Below are positions 9,420-16,068 of a stretch of 21,574 bases of DNA, piece by piece; the stretch's first letter is position 1; each line of letters starts with the position of its first letter. The notes under the pieces were generated by a model that worked only from the letters and a program-made list of their open reading frames with translations, ran no database searches and was not told the DNA's origin. The DNA lies in NCBI GenBank assembly GCA_035335645.1, contig DAOQMM010000059.1, positions 1 through 21,574 on the forward strand. Direction: 5' to 3'. The position numbers and the translations under genes are program-made. This DNA is from Zoogloea sp035335645. GTDB taxonomy: Bacteria > Pseudomonadota > Gammaproteobacteria > Burkholderiales > Rhodocyclaceae.

Positions 9420-9930
9420 GATCCGCCTGGTGCCCACCGCGGACGACCACCGGGTGGCCCGTCATGCGGCGGCGGCCATCGTCCTGACCGTGGCGGAGGC
9501 GGCGATCCCGCTGCCGTTGCCGGGCGTCAAGCCGGGGCTTGCCAACATCATCACCCTGGTGGTGCTGGCGCGCTGGGGCTGGCGCGATGCGGCCTGGGTG
9601 GCAATCCTGCGCATCCTGGCAGGCAGCCTGCTGCTCGGGCAGTTCCTTGCGCCGGGCTTCTTCCTCAGTCTGGCCGGCGGACTGGCCAGCCTGGCGGTGC
9701 TGGGGGCGGCCATGCATCTGCCGCGGCGCTGGTTCGGTCCGGTGACCCAGAGCGTGCTGGCGGCCTTTGCCCATATCGGCGGGCAAGTGCTGGTGGCGCG
9801 CCTGTGGCTGGTGCCCCACGACGGGGTGTTCTATCTGGTACCGGTTTTTGCCCTGGCCGCGACGGTATTCGGGCTGGGCAATGGCCTCATTGCCGCGCGC
9901 CTGCTGGCCGAGGAAGTGCCCGGGCGTTGA
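9400..9930 (+). CDS. Gx transporter family protein (heptaprenyl diphosphate synthase component I-like, ECF S-component-like)
   Basis: This is an integral membrane protein of about 176 residues (179 if the ATG at 9391 is used). The hallmark LPLPGVKPGLANI follows the first hydrophobic segment, and further membrane helices contain GGLASL, HIGGQ and FGLGNGLIAARLL. The family is often mislabelled heptaprenyl diphosphate synthase component I; its fold resembles substrate-binding S-components of ECF transporters. Two in-frame ATGs (9391, 9400) are equally plausible, and neither has a strong ribosome site because the start lies inside the NusG-II gene, so coupling is likely. It converges on the RNase H gene with one base between stop codons. 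Substrate unknown; its NusG-II partner suggests a flavin or quinone-linked role, as inference. Confidence 0.8.
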   Translation: MTPSTTEIRLVPTADDHRVARHAAAAIVLTVAEAAIPLPLPGVKPGLANIITLVVLARWGWRDAAWVAILRILAGSLLLGQFLAPGFFLSLAGGLASLAVLGAAMHLPRRWFGPVTQSVLAAFAHIGGQVLVARLWLVPHDGVFYLVPVFALAATVFGLGNGLIAARLLAEEVPGR

Positions 9931-9931
9931 T

Positions 9932-10456
9932 TCAGCGGCGTCCGCGCCGCTTGCGCGCCGAAACCGGCCGCGGCGCCGGCTTGTCGGGCAGGCCCAGCGC
10001 CGCGCGACTCAGCCGGTCGGCGTCGTGGTTGCGGTGGCGGGGAATCCAGTGCAGGTGCACCAGGGTGAAGCCGGTCAGCTGACGGCCGATGACGTCCAGC
10101 AAGGCGCGCAGCCGCGGGATGTCCGTGTGGGCGGCGCCGTTCAGGTGGCGGACGGCGAAATCGCTGTCGCCCCAGACCTGCACATGGGTGGCGCCTGCGC
10201 CACGGGCCAGCTCAAGCCCCCGGCCCAGGGCGAGCAGTTCCGCTTCGTTGTTGCAGCCACATTCCGGCGCCAGGGCGGAATAGGCGTGGCGTCGGCCGTC
10301 CGGCGCAATGAGCACGCCGCCCAGTCCCAGGCGTCCCGGGTTGGGGTGGGCTGCGCCATCGAACCAGAGTTGCCAGAGATCCCGGGCATCGGGCCGAAGG
10401 GGTGCGTCGCCTTCAACAACCGGTGGCGAGAGCGGTTTTTGCCGGGAATTCATCAT
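9932..10456 (-). CDS. Ribonuclease HI family protein
   Basis: This 174-residue protein carries a type-1 RNase H core. The four acidic catalytic positions are visible: D33 in WFDGAAHPNPG, E73 in NNEAELLAL, D97 in WGDSDF and D147 in HRNHDADRLS. It would cleave RNA in RNA:DNA hybrids. The N-terminal 27 residues precede the core and the C-terminus is a basic tail (RKRRGRR). The sequence lacks the E. coli RnhA basic protrusion, so it belongs to the shorter RnhA-like group and may not be the main RNase HI. Two adjacent ATGs (10456 and 10453) are possible; an AGGG lies about 14 bases upstream of the first. It is divergent from the SARP-like regulator gene across a 128-bp region that holds 11-bp spaced GGTTA repeats. 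Confidence 0.87.
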   Translation of the reverse strand: MMNSRQKPLSPPVVEGDAPLRPDARDLWQLWFDGAAHPNPGRLGLGGVLIAPDGRRHAYSALAPECGCNNEAELLALGRGLELARGAGATHVQVWGDSDFAVRHLNGAAHTDIPRLRALLDVIGRQLTGFTLVHLHWIPRHRNHDADRLSRAALGLPDKPAPRPVSARKRRGRR

Positions 10457-10475
10457 TTTATGTAAAACATCCCTG

Positions 10476-10502
10476 AATAACCGTGGTTACTTCATGGTTA
10501 TT
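10476..10502. promoter_or_regulatory. Site A: GGTTA direct repeat (11 bp) inside an inverted repeat, rnhA-like/regulator intergenic region
   Basis: GGTTA occurs at 10485-10489 and 10496-10500, exactly 11 bp apart; on the minus strand this reads TAACC-ATGAAG-TAACC. The same bases form part of an inverted repeat, AATAACC (10476-10482) with GGTTATT (10496-10502), which with wobble pairs can close an 11-bp hairpin. The site ends 85 bp before the regulator start and begins 20 bp before the RNase H start. I infer a regulator-binding site, shared with sites B and C. Confidence 0.55.
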
Positions 10503-10505
10503 GAC

Positions 10506-10538
10506 GGGCGTCAAGGCCGATCCGTCAGGGGCGTCAAG
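10506..10538. repeat. Direct repeat GGGCGTCAAG, two copies
   Basis: GGGCGTCAAG is present at 10506-10515 and again at 10529-10538, with start points 23 bp apart. A further CGTCA core lies between them at 10523-10527. The repeats lie 47 to 79 bp upstream of the regulator start codon, immediately after site A. They may be operator half-sites or a second input into regulator expression; no protein can be assigned. Confidence 0.5.
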
Positions 10539-10584
10539 AATGAAATCAGGATAAAGCCATTTACTGCCAAACGGGAGTGAAATC

Positions 10585-12468
10585 ATGGCGCATTGTCCTG
10601 AAATCATCACCACCGGTCAGTCGCAGGGGCGCGCGCGCATGCTTGCGCGGGCCTTCGGGCACTGGTTTGATCTTGACGCGGCTGCTGCGGCCGCAACGGG
10701 GTTGGACTTGAACCGTGCGTCCGACACCGCAGGCGGGTTGCGGGAGCGCATCGTGCGGACTCTTGCCGGCCGAGCACCGGGCGGCGAGCCGTGGGCGGCC
10801 CTCTTTGCGGAAGCGTTGAGCGAGGCCGACCCGGATGCCGCGGCCCTGGTCGGGGCGGCAGCGGTGGACGGCATCGTCGCCGACGGTCGTGCATGCGCGC
10901 AGCTGATGGAGTGGGAAGCGCGCCTCGCGGCTCTGGCCACGCGGCCCTGCGGGGGGCCGTCGGCGCAGGCTGCGGCGGCGCTCGCCCTGCGGCGGGGGCT
11001 CGTGGCTCTGGTGCTGCGCGGCGATGCGCAGGCCGCCTGGACGATCTGGGATGACGGGGTGCACCAGGCCGAGCGGGCCGCCTCGGAACCGCTGCAGCTG
11101 GCGCTGACGGGCGCGCGGGGCGTGGCCGAGTGTCTGGCGGGAGCGGTCACCCGCGCCGACGTGCTTGTCAGTGACGCCTGGGTGTTGTGTGAGGTCAAGG
11201 CGCGCAGCCGCCTGCCCTGTTTACTGGTGACGGTGGCCCTGAGCCTGATCCATCTGATGATGGACCGGAGTAGCGACGCGCTGGCGCTGCTGCAGCGCAC
11301 ATGCGCAGCGGCCGCCTTCGAAGGCCTGCCCGAATCGCTCCAGGTGCTGGTCTGGAGTCTGGGCATGCACGCGGCGGCCGACGTGGGCGATACGGATCGG
11401 GTGGCCGACTGGTCACGGGCCGTCGCCGACCGGACGGTTCCGGTGCCGCGCCTGCTCCTGCACGCCTGTCGCCATTATGTGCTGGGGGCCATGGCGCTGC
11501 GCCAAGGCGACGCCCTGCGGGCCCGCATCCATGCGGATGCCTGCATCGGTGTCGGTGAGCGCGCCGGCGCCCTGCTGCCCGGGTACATCGGCCGCCTGCT
11601 GCGTCTGCAGGCGCTGGCCGATCTGGCGGATGCCGGGGCGTCCCTGCGCACCGAAGCCGCGCAGTGGATCCCGACCTGGTCGGCGTGCGGCATGGCGCGT
11701 CTGGCGGCCGTGGCGCACCTTGAGTTGGCTGCGCGGGATGTGCGGGCCGGTGAACTGGATCGGGCGCGGCGGGCGTGGTTCGCGGCACTGGCGGCTCTAC
11801 CGCCCGGTGAATCCCTGCGACCCTTGAACCGATCGGGCGTCTGGCTGGAGGCGCTGCGTGTCCGGCTCTTCCCGATGGGGGACCGGTGCGACGCGACCAC
11901 TGCGGCGGTCCGCATCCGGACCCTCGGTGAATTTTCGGTGGAGATCGGCGGGCGCCGGATCTTTGATCGGGACTGGAAAGGCAGCCGCACGAAGACCCTG
12001 CTGATGGCCCTCATCTGCGAAGGCGGCAGCAAGGTGTCGGTGGACCGCCTGGCCGATCTGCTGTGGCCGGATTCGGATGGCGCCCAGGCGCGCCAGAACC
12101 TGAAAGTGGCCCTGTGGCGTCTGCGCCGTCTGGGATGCGAGGGGCCGCCGGAGGTGAATTGGGTGCACGTGAAGCAGGGGCGGGTCAGTCTGCCGGCGGG
12201 TCTCGTGCAGGTCGACGCGCTGGAATTCCGCAACGTGGCCCGCGCCGCGTTGATGCCGGGGGCGGATGTCGGTCTGATGAGGGAGGCTCTGGCGGCCCAG
12301 GCTGAATCATTCCTGCCCATGGAGGACAACCTCCCCTGGGTGGCCGCATTTCGAAAGGGGCTGATGGGCTTGAAGCAGGCCGTGCAGGCACGGATCGCCG
12401 GGTGCGGGGAACAAGGCGCCGTACGGGTCGTCGGCGAAGCCTGCACGAGCGAGTTGAATGGCGCGTGA
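10585..12468 (+). CDS. SARP-like transcriptional regulator with C-terminal OmpR/SARP winged helix and TPR-like N-terminal region
   Basis: This is a 627-residue regulator. Residues 1-430 are alanine- and leucine-rich helical repeats of TPR-like character with no P-loop or other enzymatic motif. Residues 441-545 form an OmpR/SARP-type winged helix: IRTLGEFSVEIGGR strands, then RTKTLLMALICEGG, VSVDRLADLLWPDSDG and ARQNLKVALWRLRRLG. The remaining 60-80 residues resemble only the edge of a bacterial transcriptional activator domain (ESFLPMEDNLPWVAAFRKGL). Classical SARPs have the DNA-binding domain first, so the order is reversed here. The ATG follows GGGAG at 7 bases. It is flanked by sites A and B and precedes a PEP-CTERM gene on the same strand; I infer it controls the PEP-CTERM genes and perhaps itself. 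The sensed signal is unknown. Confidence 0.82.
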   Translation: MAHCPEIITTGQSQGRARMLARAFGHWFDLDAAAAAATGLDLNRASDTAGGLRERIVRTLAGRAPGGEPWAALFAEALSEADPDAAALVGAAAVDGIVADGRACAQLMEWEARLAALATRPCGGPSAQAAAALALRRGLVALVLRGDAQAAWTIWDDGVHQAERAASEPLQLALTGARGVAECLAGAVTRADVLVSDAWVLCEVKARSRLPCLLVTVALSLIHLMMDRSSDALALLQRTCAAAAFEGLPESLQVLVWSLGMHAAADVGDTDRVADWSRAVADRTVPVPRLLLHACRHYVLGAMALRQGDALRARIHADACIGVGERAGALLPGYIGRLLRLQALADLADAGASLRTEAAQWIPTWSACGMARLAAVAHLELAARDVRAGELDRARRAWFAALAALPPGESLRPLNRSGVWLEALRVRLFPMGDRCDATTAAVRIRTLGEFSVEIGGRRIFDRDWKGSRTKTLLMALICEGGSKVSVDRLADLLWPDSDGAQARQNLKVALWRLRRLGCEGPPEVNWVHVKQGRVSLPAGLVQVDALEFRNVARAALMPGADVGLMREALAAQAESFLPMEDNLPWVAAFRKGLMGLKQAVQARIAGCGEQGAVRVVGEACTSELNGA

Positions 12469-12547
12469 CGAGGGGACGTCCGGTGTTCGCGGCAACGGCG
12501 TTGCGACCTCTCTGCCGGCACCGACGGGCGTGGCGCGGGCGATGCCG

Positions 12548-12563
12548 TAACCGATTTGAAACC
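12548..12563 (+). promoter_or_regulatory. Site B: TAACC-N6-AAACC upstream of PEP-CTERM gene
   Basis: TAACC at 12548-12552 is followed by AAACC at 12559-12563, with start points exactly 11 bp apart. It lies 80 bp after the regulator stop and 107 bp before the PEP-CTERM start. The form matches sites A and C, so I infer an activator-binding site and hence an independent promoter for this PEP-CTERM gene. No clear -10 element is visible after it. Confidence 0.5.
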
Positions 12564-12670
12564 GCGGCCTGGCGAAGATGAGCGGAACCCCCTTTTCGGT
12601 GCGCCGTGCCGGGAGGGGCGTGAAGACATCGCACAGCGGCGATGGGCCGCCCATGAGGAGTCCTGGCGAA

Positions 12671-13414
12671 ATGACCGATATCTTGAGAGCAATGCGCATC
12701 GTCGTGGCGTCCCTGTTGGTCTCGGGGCTGGTCGGTGCCGCCAACGCGGGGCCGTATCAGACCTATCCACTGAGCGCGCGGACCGACTATCTGTGGATGG
12801 CGACTGACAACGCGACGCTTGGCGAGAACTGGATCAGGGGCCTGGATGGCAATAATCCCGCCGCCGTCGATGCACAGCACCCCTATGGAAACTCGGCGAC
12901 GACCGCCCTGGCCGCAGAGGACATGATGTGGTACTGCCCGCCAGGCGGGTGTGCGTCCAATACCCGGACGGGGCTTGCCTATTTTTCGACGGTGTTCAAT
13001 CTGAACTCGGATTTCAGGGTGGCCGGGGGCCAGCTCAAAATCATTGCCGACGATTACTTCGAGCTCTATCTGAACGGCACCCTGATTACATTCGGCTTGC
13101 TGGACATGCACATGGACGCCAGTGGCCAGCCCGTGCCGATCATTCTCGACCTTTCGCTATACAAGGATGATTTTTACGGTGGTGAGAATCTGATCGCCAT
13201 CAAGGCGATGGATGGCTACCAGATGTCGCCAGGGGGCGTCTGTTCGGGAACGACCATGCAGACGCAGGTTGGCGATTTCTGTCAGAGCGCGCGCGGGTTT
13301 GAATACGTTTATGTCTCCGGCGCCATCGACACCATTCCCGAACCGCCTGTCGGATCGCTCATGGTCTTTTCCATGGCGGCCCTTGCGGCGATGCGGAGGT
13401 TTGGACGATCGTGA
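12671..13414 (+). CDS. PEP-CTERM sorting domain protein with jelly-roll-like domain (paralog 1)
   Basis: This is a 247-residue exported protein with a signal peptide at 1-26 (cleavage after ANA) and a C-terminal tail with IPEPP at 222-226, a hydrophobic stretch and final RRFGRS. That is a PEP-CTERM-type tail, slightly atypical in sequence. Residues 86-138 (MMWY, then AYFSTVFNL, then IIADDYFELYLNG) match residues 115-169 of the PEP-CTERM protein starting at 14615 in order and spacing. They resemble a carbohydrate-binding-like beta-sandwich with an ADDxF-x3-NG motif. Four cysteines in the mature part (CPPGGC, VCSG, FCQS) may form disulfides. The ATG at 12671 has GAGGAG 10 bases upstream; an ATG at 12692 has poor spacing. 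The frame also extends upstream to 12578, but those residues do not look like a signal peptide. Function unknown; exosortase-dependent surface display is inferred. Confidence 0.82.
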   Translation: MTDILRAMRIVVASLLVSGLVGAANAGPYQTYPLSARTDYLWMATDNATLGENWIRGLDGNNPAAVDAQHPYGNSATTALAAEDMMWYCPPGGCASNTRTGLAYFSTVFNLNSDFRVAGGQLKIIADDYFELYLNGTLITFGLLDMHMDASGQPVPIILDLSLYKDDFYGGENLIAIKAMDGYQMSPGGVCSGTTMQTQVGDFCQSARGFEYVYVSGAIDTIPEPPVGSLMVFSMAALAAMRRFGRS

Positions 13415-13557
13415 GGGTGTCCGGCGACGCGCAGGACGGGTTGCCTGGACAGGCGTCACGCTGCTGGGTCAGGTCGGGCTGAACGGGCGGCCGCCGCCGC
13501 CGGCGCCGCTTGGCACACCCGTCCCGCCATCCGCGGTCGGCCCAGGCAGGCGCCCCG

Positions 13558-14412
13558 TCACCGGATGAGGCACAGCTTCCCGTCCCGCACCGGCGGACAC
13601 CAGAAATAGGCTCCGGTGAGGGGGCGCGTGAAGCGGAAGAGGGCGTCGACGATGCCGTCTTCCTGGCCGGTCATGCGGCGTAGCTGGGCTTCGAACGGAT
13701 CGAGCGTGGCGCCGAAGGCGACGAACATCAGGCCGGCATCGCGACCCTCGCTCCAGGGCATGGAGCGACGCAGCAGGAAAGCTTCGGGGCTGAAGCTCTC
13801 CTGCGCCGTGCGCTTGACGTGGGCGGACGCGGGCGCGTCGTCCAGTTCCTCGTTGTCGCTGCGACGGCGGCCGATGCAGTCGTCGCGCGCCTCGGGGGCC
13901 ATGGCCGCGAGGCGGCGGAAGTCGTGCAGCCAGCGCTGTACGGCGACCAGGCTGGAGCCGTCGGCGGCAATGGCGGCGGTCGTGGCATCGTCACCCTGGG
14001 GGTTCTCGGTTCCGTCCTCATAGCCCGACAGATCGCGTCCGCTGTCGTGCTTGAACGCGTCGATGCTGTCCACGAGGCGGAACACCGGCGCCAGGAGCGC
14101 CTCGATCCGCTGCGCCCGCAGATGCAGTTCGCCCCGATCCTCACCCCGCAACCACAGCCACAGGGCCGCGGGCGTGGCCGGCAGTTCGATGCCGGGCGCG
14201 CTCGGGGTCGGGAAGGCGTGCAGGCCCGGCACGCTGAGGCCAGCGGCCGTCACGGTGGCCAGCCCGAGGCCCGCCACCGTGCGTTCGCCATCGACCACGT
14301 CAAGCAGGGCGGACAGCCCGGCATGGACGTCACTGTCCGGTTCGAGGGTGAAGCCCAGGTAACGGGCGAGGGGCGGAACAGGGAGCAGGATGCCGGCTTG
14401 CGGGGTGTTCAT
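13558..14412 (-). CDS. DyP-type peroxidase (YfeX-like)
   Basis: This is a 284-residue heme peroxidase of the dye-decolorizing family. Visible are the GxxDGT motif as GYEDGTENP (130-138, distal D133), the proximal heme histidine H198 in SAHVKRT, and the conserved arginine segment LLRRSMPW (213-220) with the distal arginine. The protein begins MNTPQAGIL, the usual start of YfeX-type members, so I chose the ATG at 14412. The frame is open to 14457, but the added residues are not family-like and neither start has a good Shine-Dalgarno. There is no signal peptide, Tat motif or encapsulin-targeting tail, so it is predicted cytoplasmic. It uses peroxide to oxidise an unknown reductant. It is convergent with one PEP-CTERM paralog and divergent from the other, sharing the 202-bp upstream region that contains site C. 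Confidence 0.9.
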   Translation of the reverse strand: MNTPQAGILLPVPPLARYLGFTLEPDSDVHAGLSALLDVVDGERTVAGLGLATVTAAGLSVPGLHAFPTPSAPGIELPATPAALWLWLRGEDRGELHLRAQRIEALLAPVFRLVDSIDAFKHDSGRDLSGYEDGTENPQGDDATTAAIAADGSSLVAVQRWLHDFRRLAAMAPEARDDCIGRRRSDNEELDDAPASAHVKRTAQESFSPEAFLLRRSMPWSEGRDAGLMFVAFGATLDPFEAQLRRMTGQEDGIVDALFRFTRPLTGAYFWCPPVRDGKLCLIR

Positions 14413-14509
14413 GGGACGGTCCGAAGGGGGAGGAAACACGCGGAGATGATAGTGCAATCCCGTCGGGGCGTCAGGCAGGGGGCGAGCGGTCGGCGCGGCG
14501 GGCGCGCCG

Positions 14510-14537
14510 TAACCGGACGGTTAACCATCCTGGAACC
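14510..14537 (+). promoter_or_regulatory. Site C: TAACC repeats between DyP peroxidase and PEP-CTERM paralog 2
   Basis: TAACC at 14522-14526 is followed by GAACC at 14533-14537, start points exactly 11 bp apart. A third TAACC at 14510-14514 lies 12 bp upstream and forms the inverted repeat TAACCG-GA-CGGTTA (14510-14523). The site lies 77 bp before the downstream PEP-CTERM start and about 100 bp before the divergent peroxidase start, so it could serve either gene. The design matches sites A and B. Confidence 0.55.
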
Positions 14538-14614
14538 ACTGCAGGTGCAGACTGGCTGCAGGGCGGCGGGAATCCCTGCCGCATGAACGGGAACGAGGAA
14601 GAGAGGAGCACGTG

Positions 14615-15397
14615 ATGCAGTCATTCAATTCTCCGCGCGCCGTCCTGACGGCGCTGTTGATGTCGGCCGGGCTGGGCACTGCGTGGGCAGGACCGGTGGT
14701 GTCGACGCCCTTCGATCTGGAGATTTCATCGACGCCCTTCGTTACGGGTACGGCCTACGCGGGGGTGAGCGTCAATACCACGGCGAGTGTCAGCACGCCC
14801 CTCGACGTGAATGGCCGCGCGTGGACGGATCTGCAGTACGTGGAGGATCCGTTGGTGTGGACAGGGGTCCGCTACAACTATCCGGCCCCGTCGTCCCCGC
14901 AGATCGCGACCGATCCGACCCATTGTTCGTCGAGCCGGCCCGGACTGTGTTCGTACATCTGGTATGACCCGAACCATACGTCCAGCGGGACGAACGGGGT
15001 CACCCGGGCGTATTTCCGCACGACTTTCAACCTGCCGGAATTCACCGGCGATGCGGCGCCCCTGGGGGCGGTGCTGAGGGTCCGCGCCGATGATGATTTT
15101 GCCGTGTGGATCAACGGCTTCCTGGTGATGCTGAATGCCGATTACGGCACGTCGGGCGACAAGGGGCCGGATTACGTGTTCGAACGGGGCGTGAGCCAAT
15201 ATCTGCGGCAGGGTGAGCTCAACGTGATGACCTTCGTCGCCACCGACGGCAGTCTCAACAGCCCGAGCAACGTGAGCTACGAGCACCTCGCCTTTGAGCT
15301 GAAGCTGAACAACCAGGTGCCCGAACCGGCGAGCCTGATGCTGGGCCTGATGGGCCTCGGCGGGATCGGTCTGGCGCGGCGCCGCCGCACCGGCTGA
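14615..15397 (+). CDS. PEP-CTERM sorting domain protein with jelly-roll-like domain (paralog 2)
   Basis: This is a 260-residue exported protein with a signal peptide at 1-25 (cleavage after AWA) and a C-terminal PEP-CTERM tail (VPEP at 235-238, a glycine/leucine-rich membrane stretch, then RRRRTG). Residues 115-169 (YIWY, then RAYFRTTFNL, then VRADDDFAVWING) align with the PEP-CTERM protein starting at 12671, and both share the ADDxF-x3-NG motif of a galactose-binding-like or jelly-roll fold. Two cysteines (C104, C112) could pair. I chose the ATG at 14615 over the GTG at 14612 because AGGAG is 6 bases upstream. Surface retention by exosortase is inferred; ligand unknown. It is probably monocistronic, with a strong hairpin after the stop. 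Confidence 0.87.
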   Translation: MQSFNSPRAVLTALLMSAGLGTAWAGPVVSTPFDLEISSTPFVTGTAYAGVSVNTTASVSTPLDVNGRAWTDLQYVEDPLVWTGVRYNYPAPSSPQIATDPTHCSSSRPGLCSYIWYDPNHTSSGTNGVTRAYFRTTFNLPEFTGDAAPLGAVLRVRADDDFAVWINGFLVMLNADYGTSGDKGPDYVFERGVSQYLRQGELNVMTFVATDGSLNSPSNVSYEHLAFELKLNNQVPEPASLMLGLMGLGGIGLARRRRTG

Positions 15398-15420
15398 GGC
15401 CGGCGGCCGGCCTTGCGGAC

Positions 15421-15446
15421 ACGACGCCCCGTTTGCGGGGCGTCGT
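15421..15446. terminator. Perfect 11-bp hairpin between convergent PEP-CTERM and metW genes
   Basis: The inverted repeat pairs ACGACGCCCCG (15421-15431) with CGGGGCGTCGT (15436-15446) around a TTTG tetraloop. It lies 23 bp after the PEP-CTERM stop and 27 bp beyond the convergent metW stop. Neither side has a T tract, so it is not a textbook intrinsic terminator, but position and stability suggest a shared bidirectional terminator or 3'-end stabiliser. Confidence 0.6.
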
Positions 15447-15473
15447 GGCGTAAATGGGCCGGTTCTTTGTCAG

Positions 15474-16058
15474 TCAGGCCCGACCGAGCCGGTAAAGGGC
15501 CACGCTGGCGAGAAAGTTGGGTTCTTCGAGGACCACCTTGTGGTCGTCGAAGGCCAGCCGTTCGTGGATGGCGATGCCCTCGCGGGCGCACAGGTCGTCG
15601 AAATCGGCGATGGTGAAGAAGCGCACGTTGGGGGTGTTGTACCACTGGTGCGGCAGGCTGTCGGACACCGGCATGTGGCCGTTGATGATGGCCTGGCGGT
15701 GGCGCCAGTAGGCAAAGTTGGGAAAGCTCACCACCGCCTCGCGGCCGACCCGCAGCATCTCCTGCAGGATGCGCTGGGTGTTGTGCATGGCCTGCAGGGA
15801 CAGGCTCATGATGACGTGGTCGAAGAAGCCGTTTTCGAAGCCGGCGAGGCCTTCTTCCAGGTCGATCTGGATCACGTTGACACCATTGCGGGCGCAGGCG
15901 AGCACCCGTTCGGGGTCGTTCTCGACGCCGTAGCCGCGGATGCGGCGCACCTCGCCCAGGTGGCGCAGCAGGCTGCCGTCGCCGCAGCCCAGGTCGAGAA
16001 CCCGCTCGCCGGGTTCGATCCAGTTGGCGATCACGTCGTAGTCGTAGCGCAGACTCAT
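15474..16058 (-). CDS. metW: Methionine biosynthesis protein MetW (class I SAM-dependent methyltransferase fold)
   Basis: This is a 194-residue protein of typical MetW length. The SAM-binding motif LDLGCGDG is at 21-28, and the MetW-specific block SFPNFAYWRHR is followed by PHQWYNTPNVRFFT. MetW is required with MetX for the homoserine acylation step in many proteobacteria; it has a methyltransferase fold, but its exact catalytic role is uncertain. GAGG lies 9 bases before the ATG. It begins 10 bp after the metX stop, so the two form one operon under the upstream SAM-II leader. Confidence 0.93.
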   Translation of the reverse strand: MSLRYDYDVIANWIEPGERVLDLGCGDGSLLRHLGEVRRIRGYGVENDPERVLACARNGVNVIQIDLEEGLAGFENGFFDHVIMSLSLQAMHNTQRILQEMLRVGREAVVSFPNFAYWRHRQAIINGHMPVSDSLPHQWYNTPNVRFFTIADFDDLCAREGIAIHERLAFDDHKVVLEEPNFLASVALYRLGRA

Positions 16059-16068
16059 GATGGTGGCC

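Noticed and set aside
9934..9951. 7-bp hairpin at the convergent Gx transporter/RNase H gene ends
   Set aside because: It lies inside the arginine-rich C-terminal codons of the RNase H gene and has no T tract on either side; it probably reflects codon content rather than a terminator.
12185..13111. Minus-strand frame across the regulator end and the first PEP-CTERM paralog
   Set aside because: It is antisense to a gene with a clear signal peptide and sorting tail; the translated sequence is low-complexity and has no family signature.
14531..14545. Possible sigma-54 (-24/-12) promoter upstream of the PEP-CTERM gene
   Set aside because: PEP-CTERM regulons can be RpoN-dependent, but the GG and GC doublets here are not 10 bases apart and the consensus TGGCAC-N5-TTGC is absent.
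14612..14614. GTG as start of the second jelly-roll PEP-CTERM gene
   Set aside because: The next codon is an ATG with better spacing (6 bases) to AGGAG; the GTG would leave only 3 bases.
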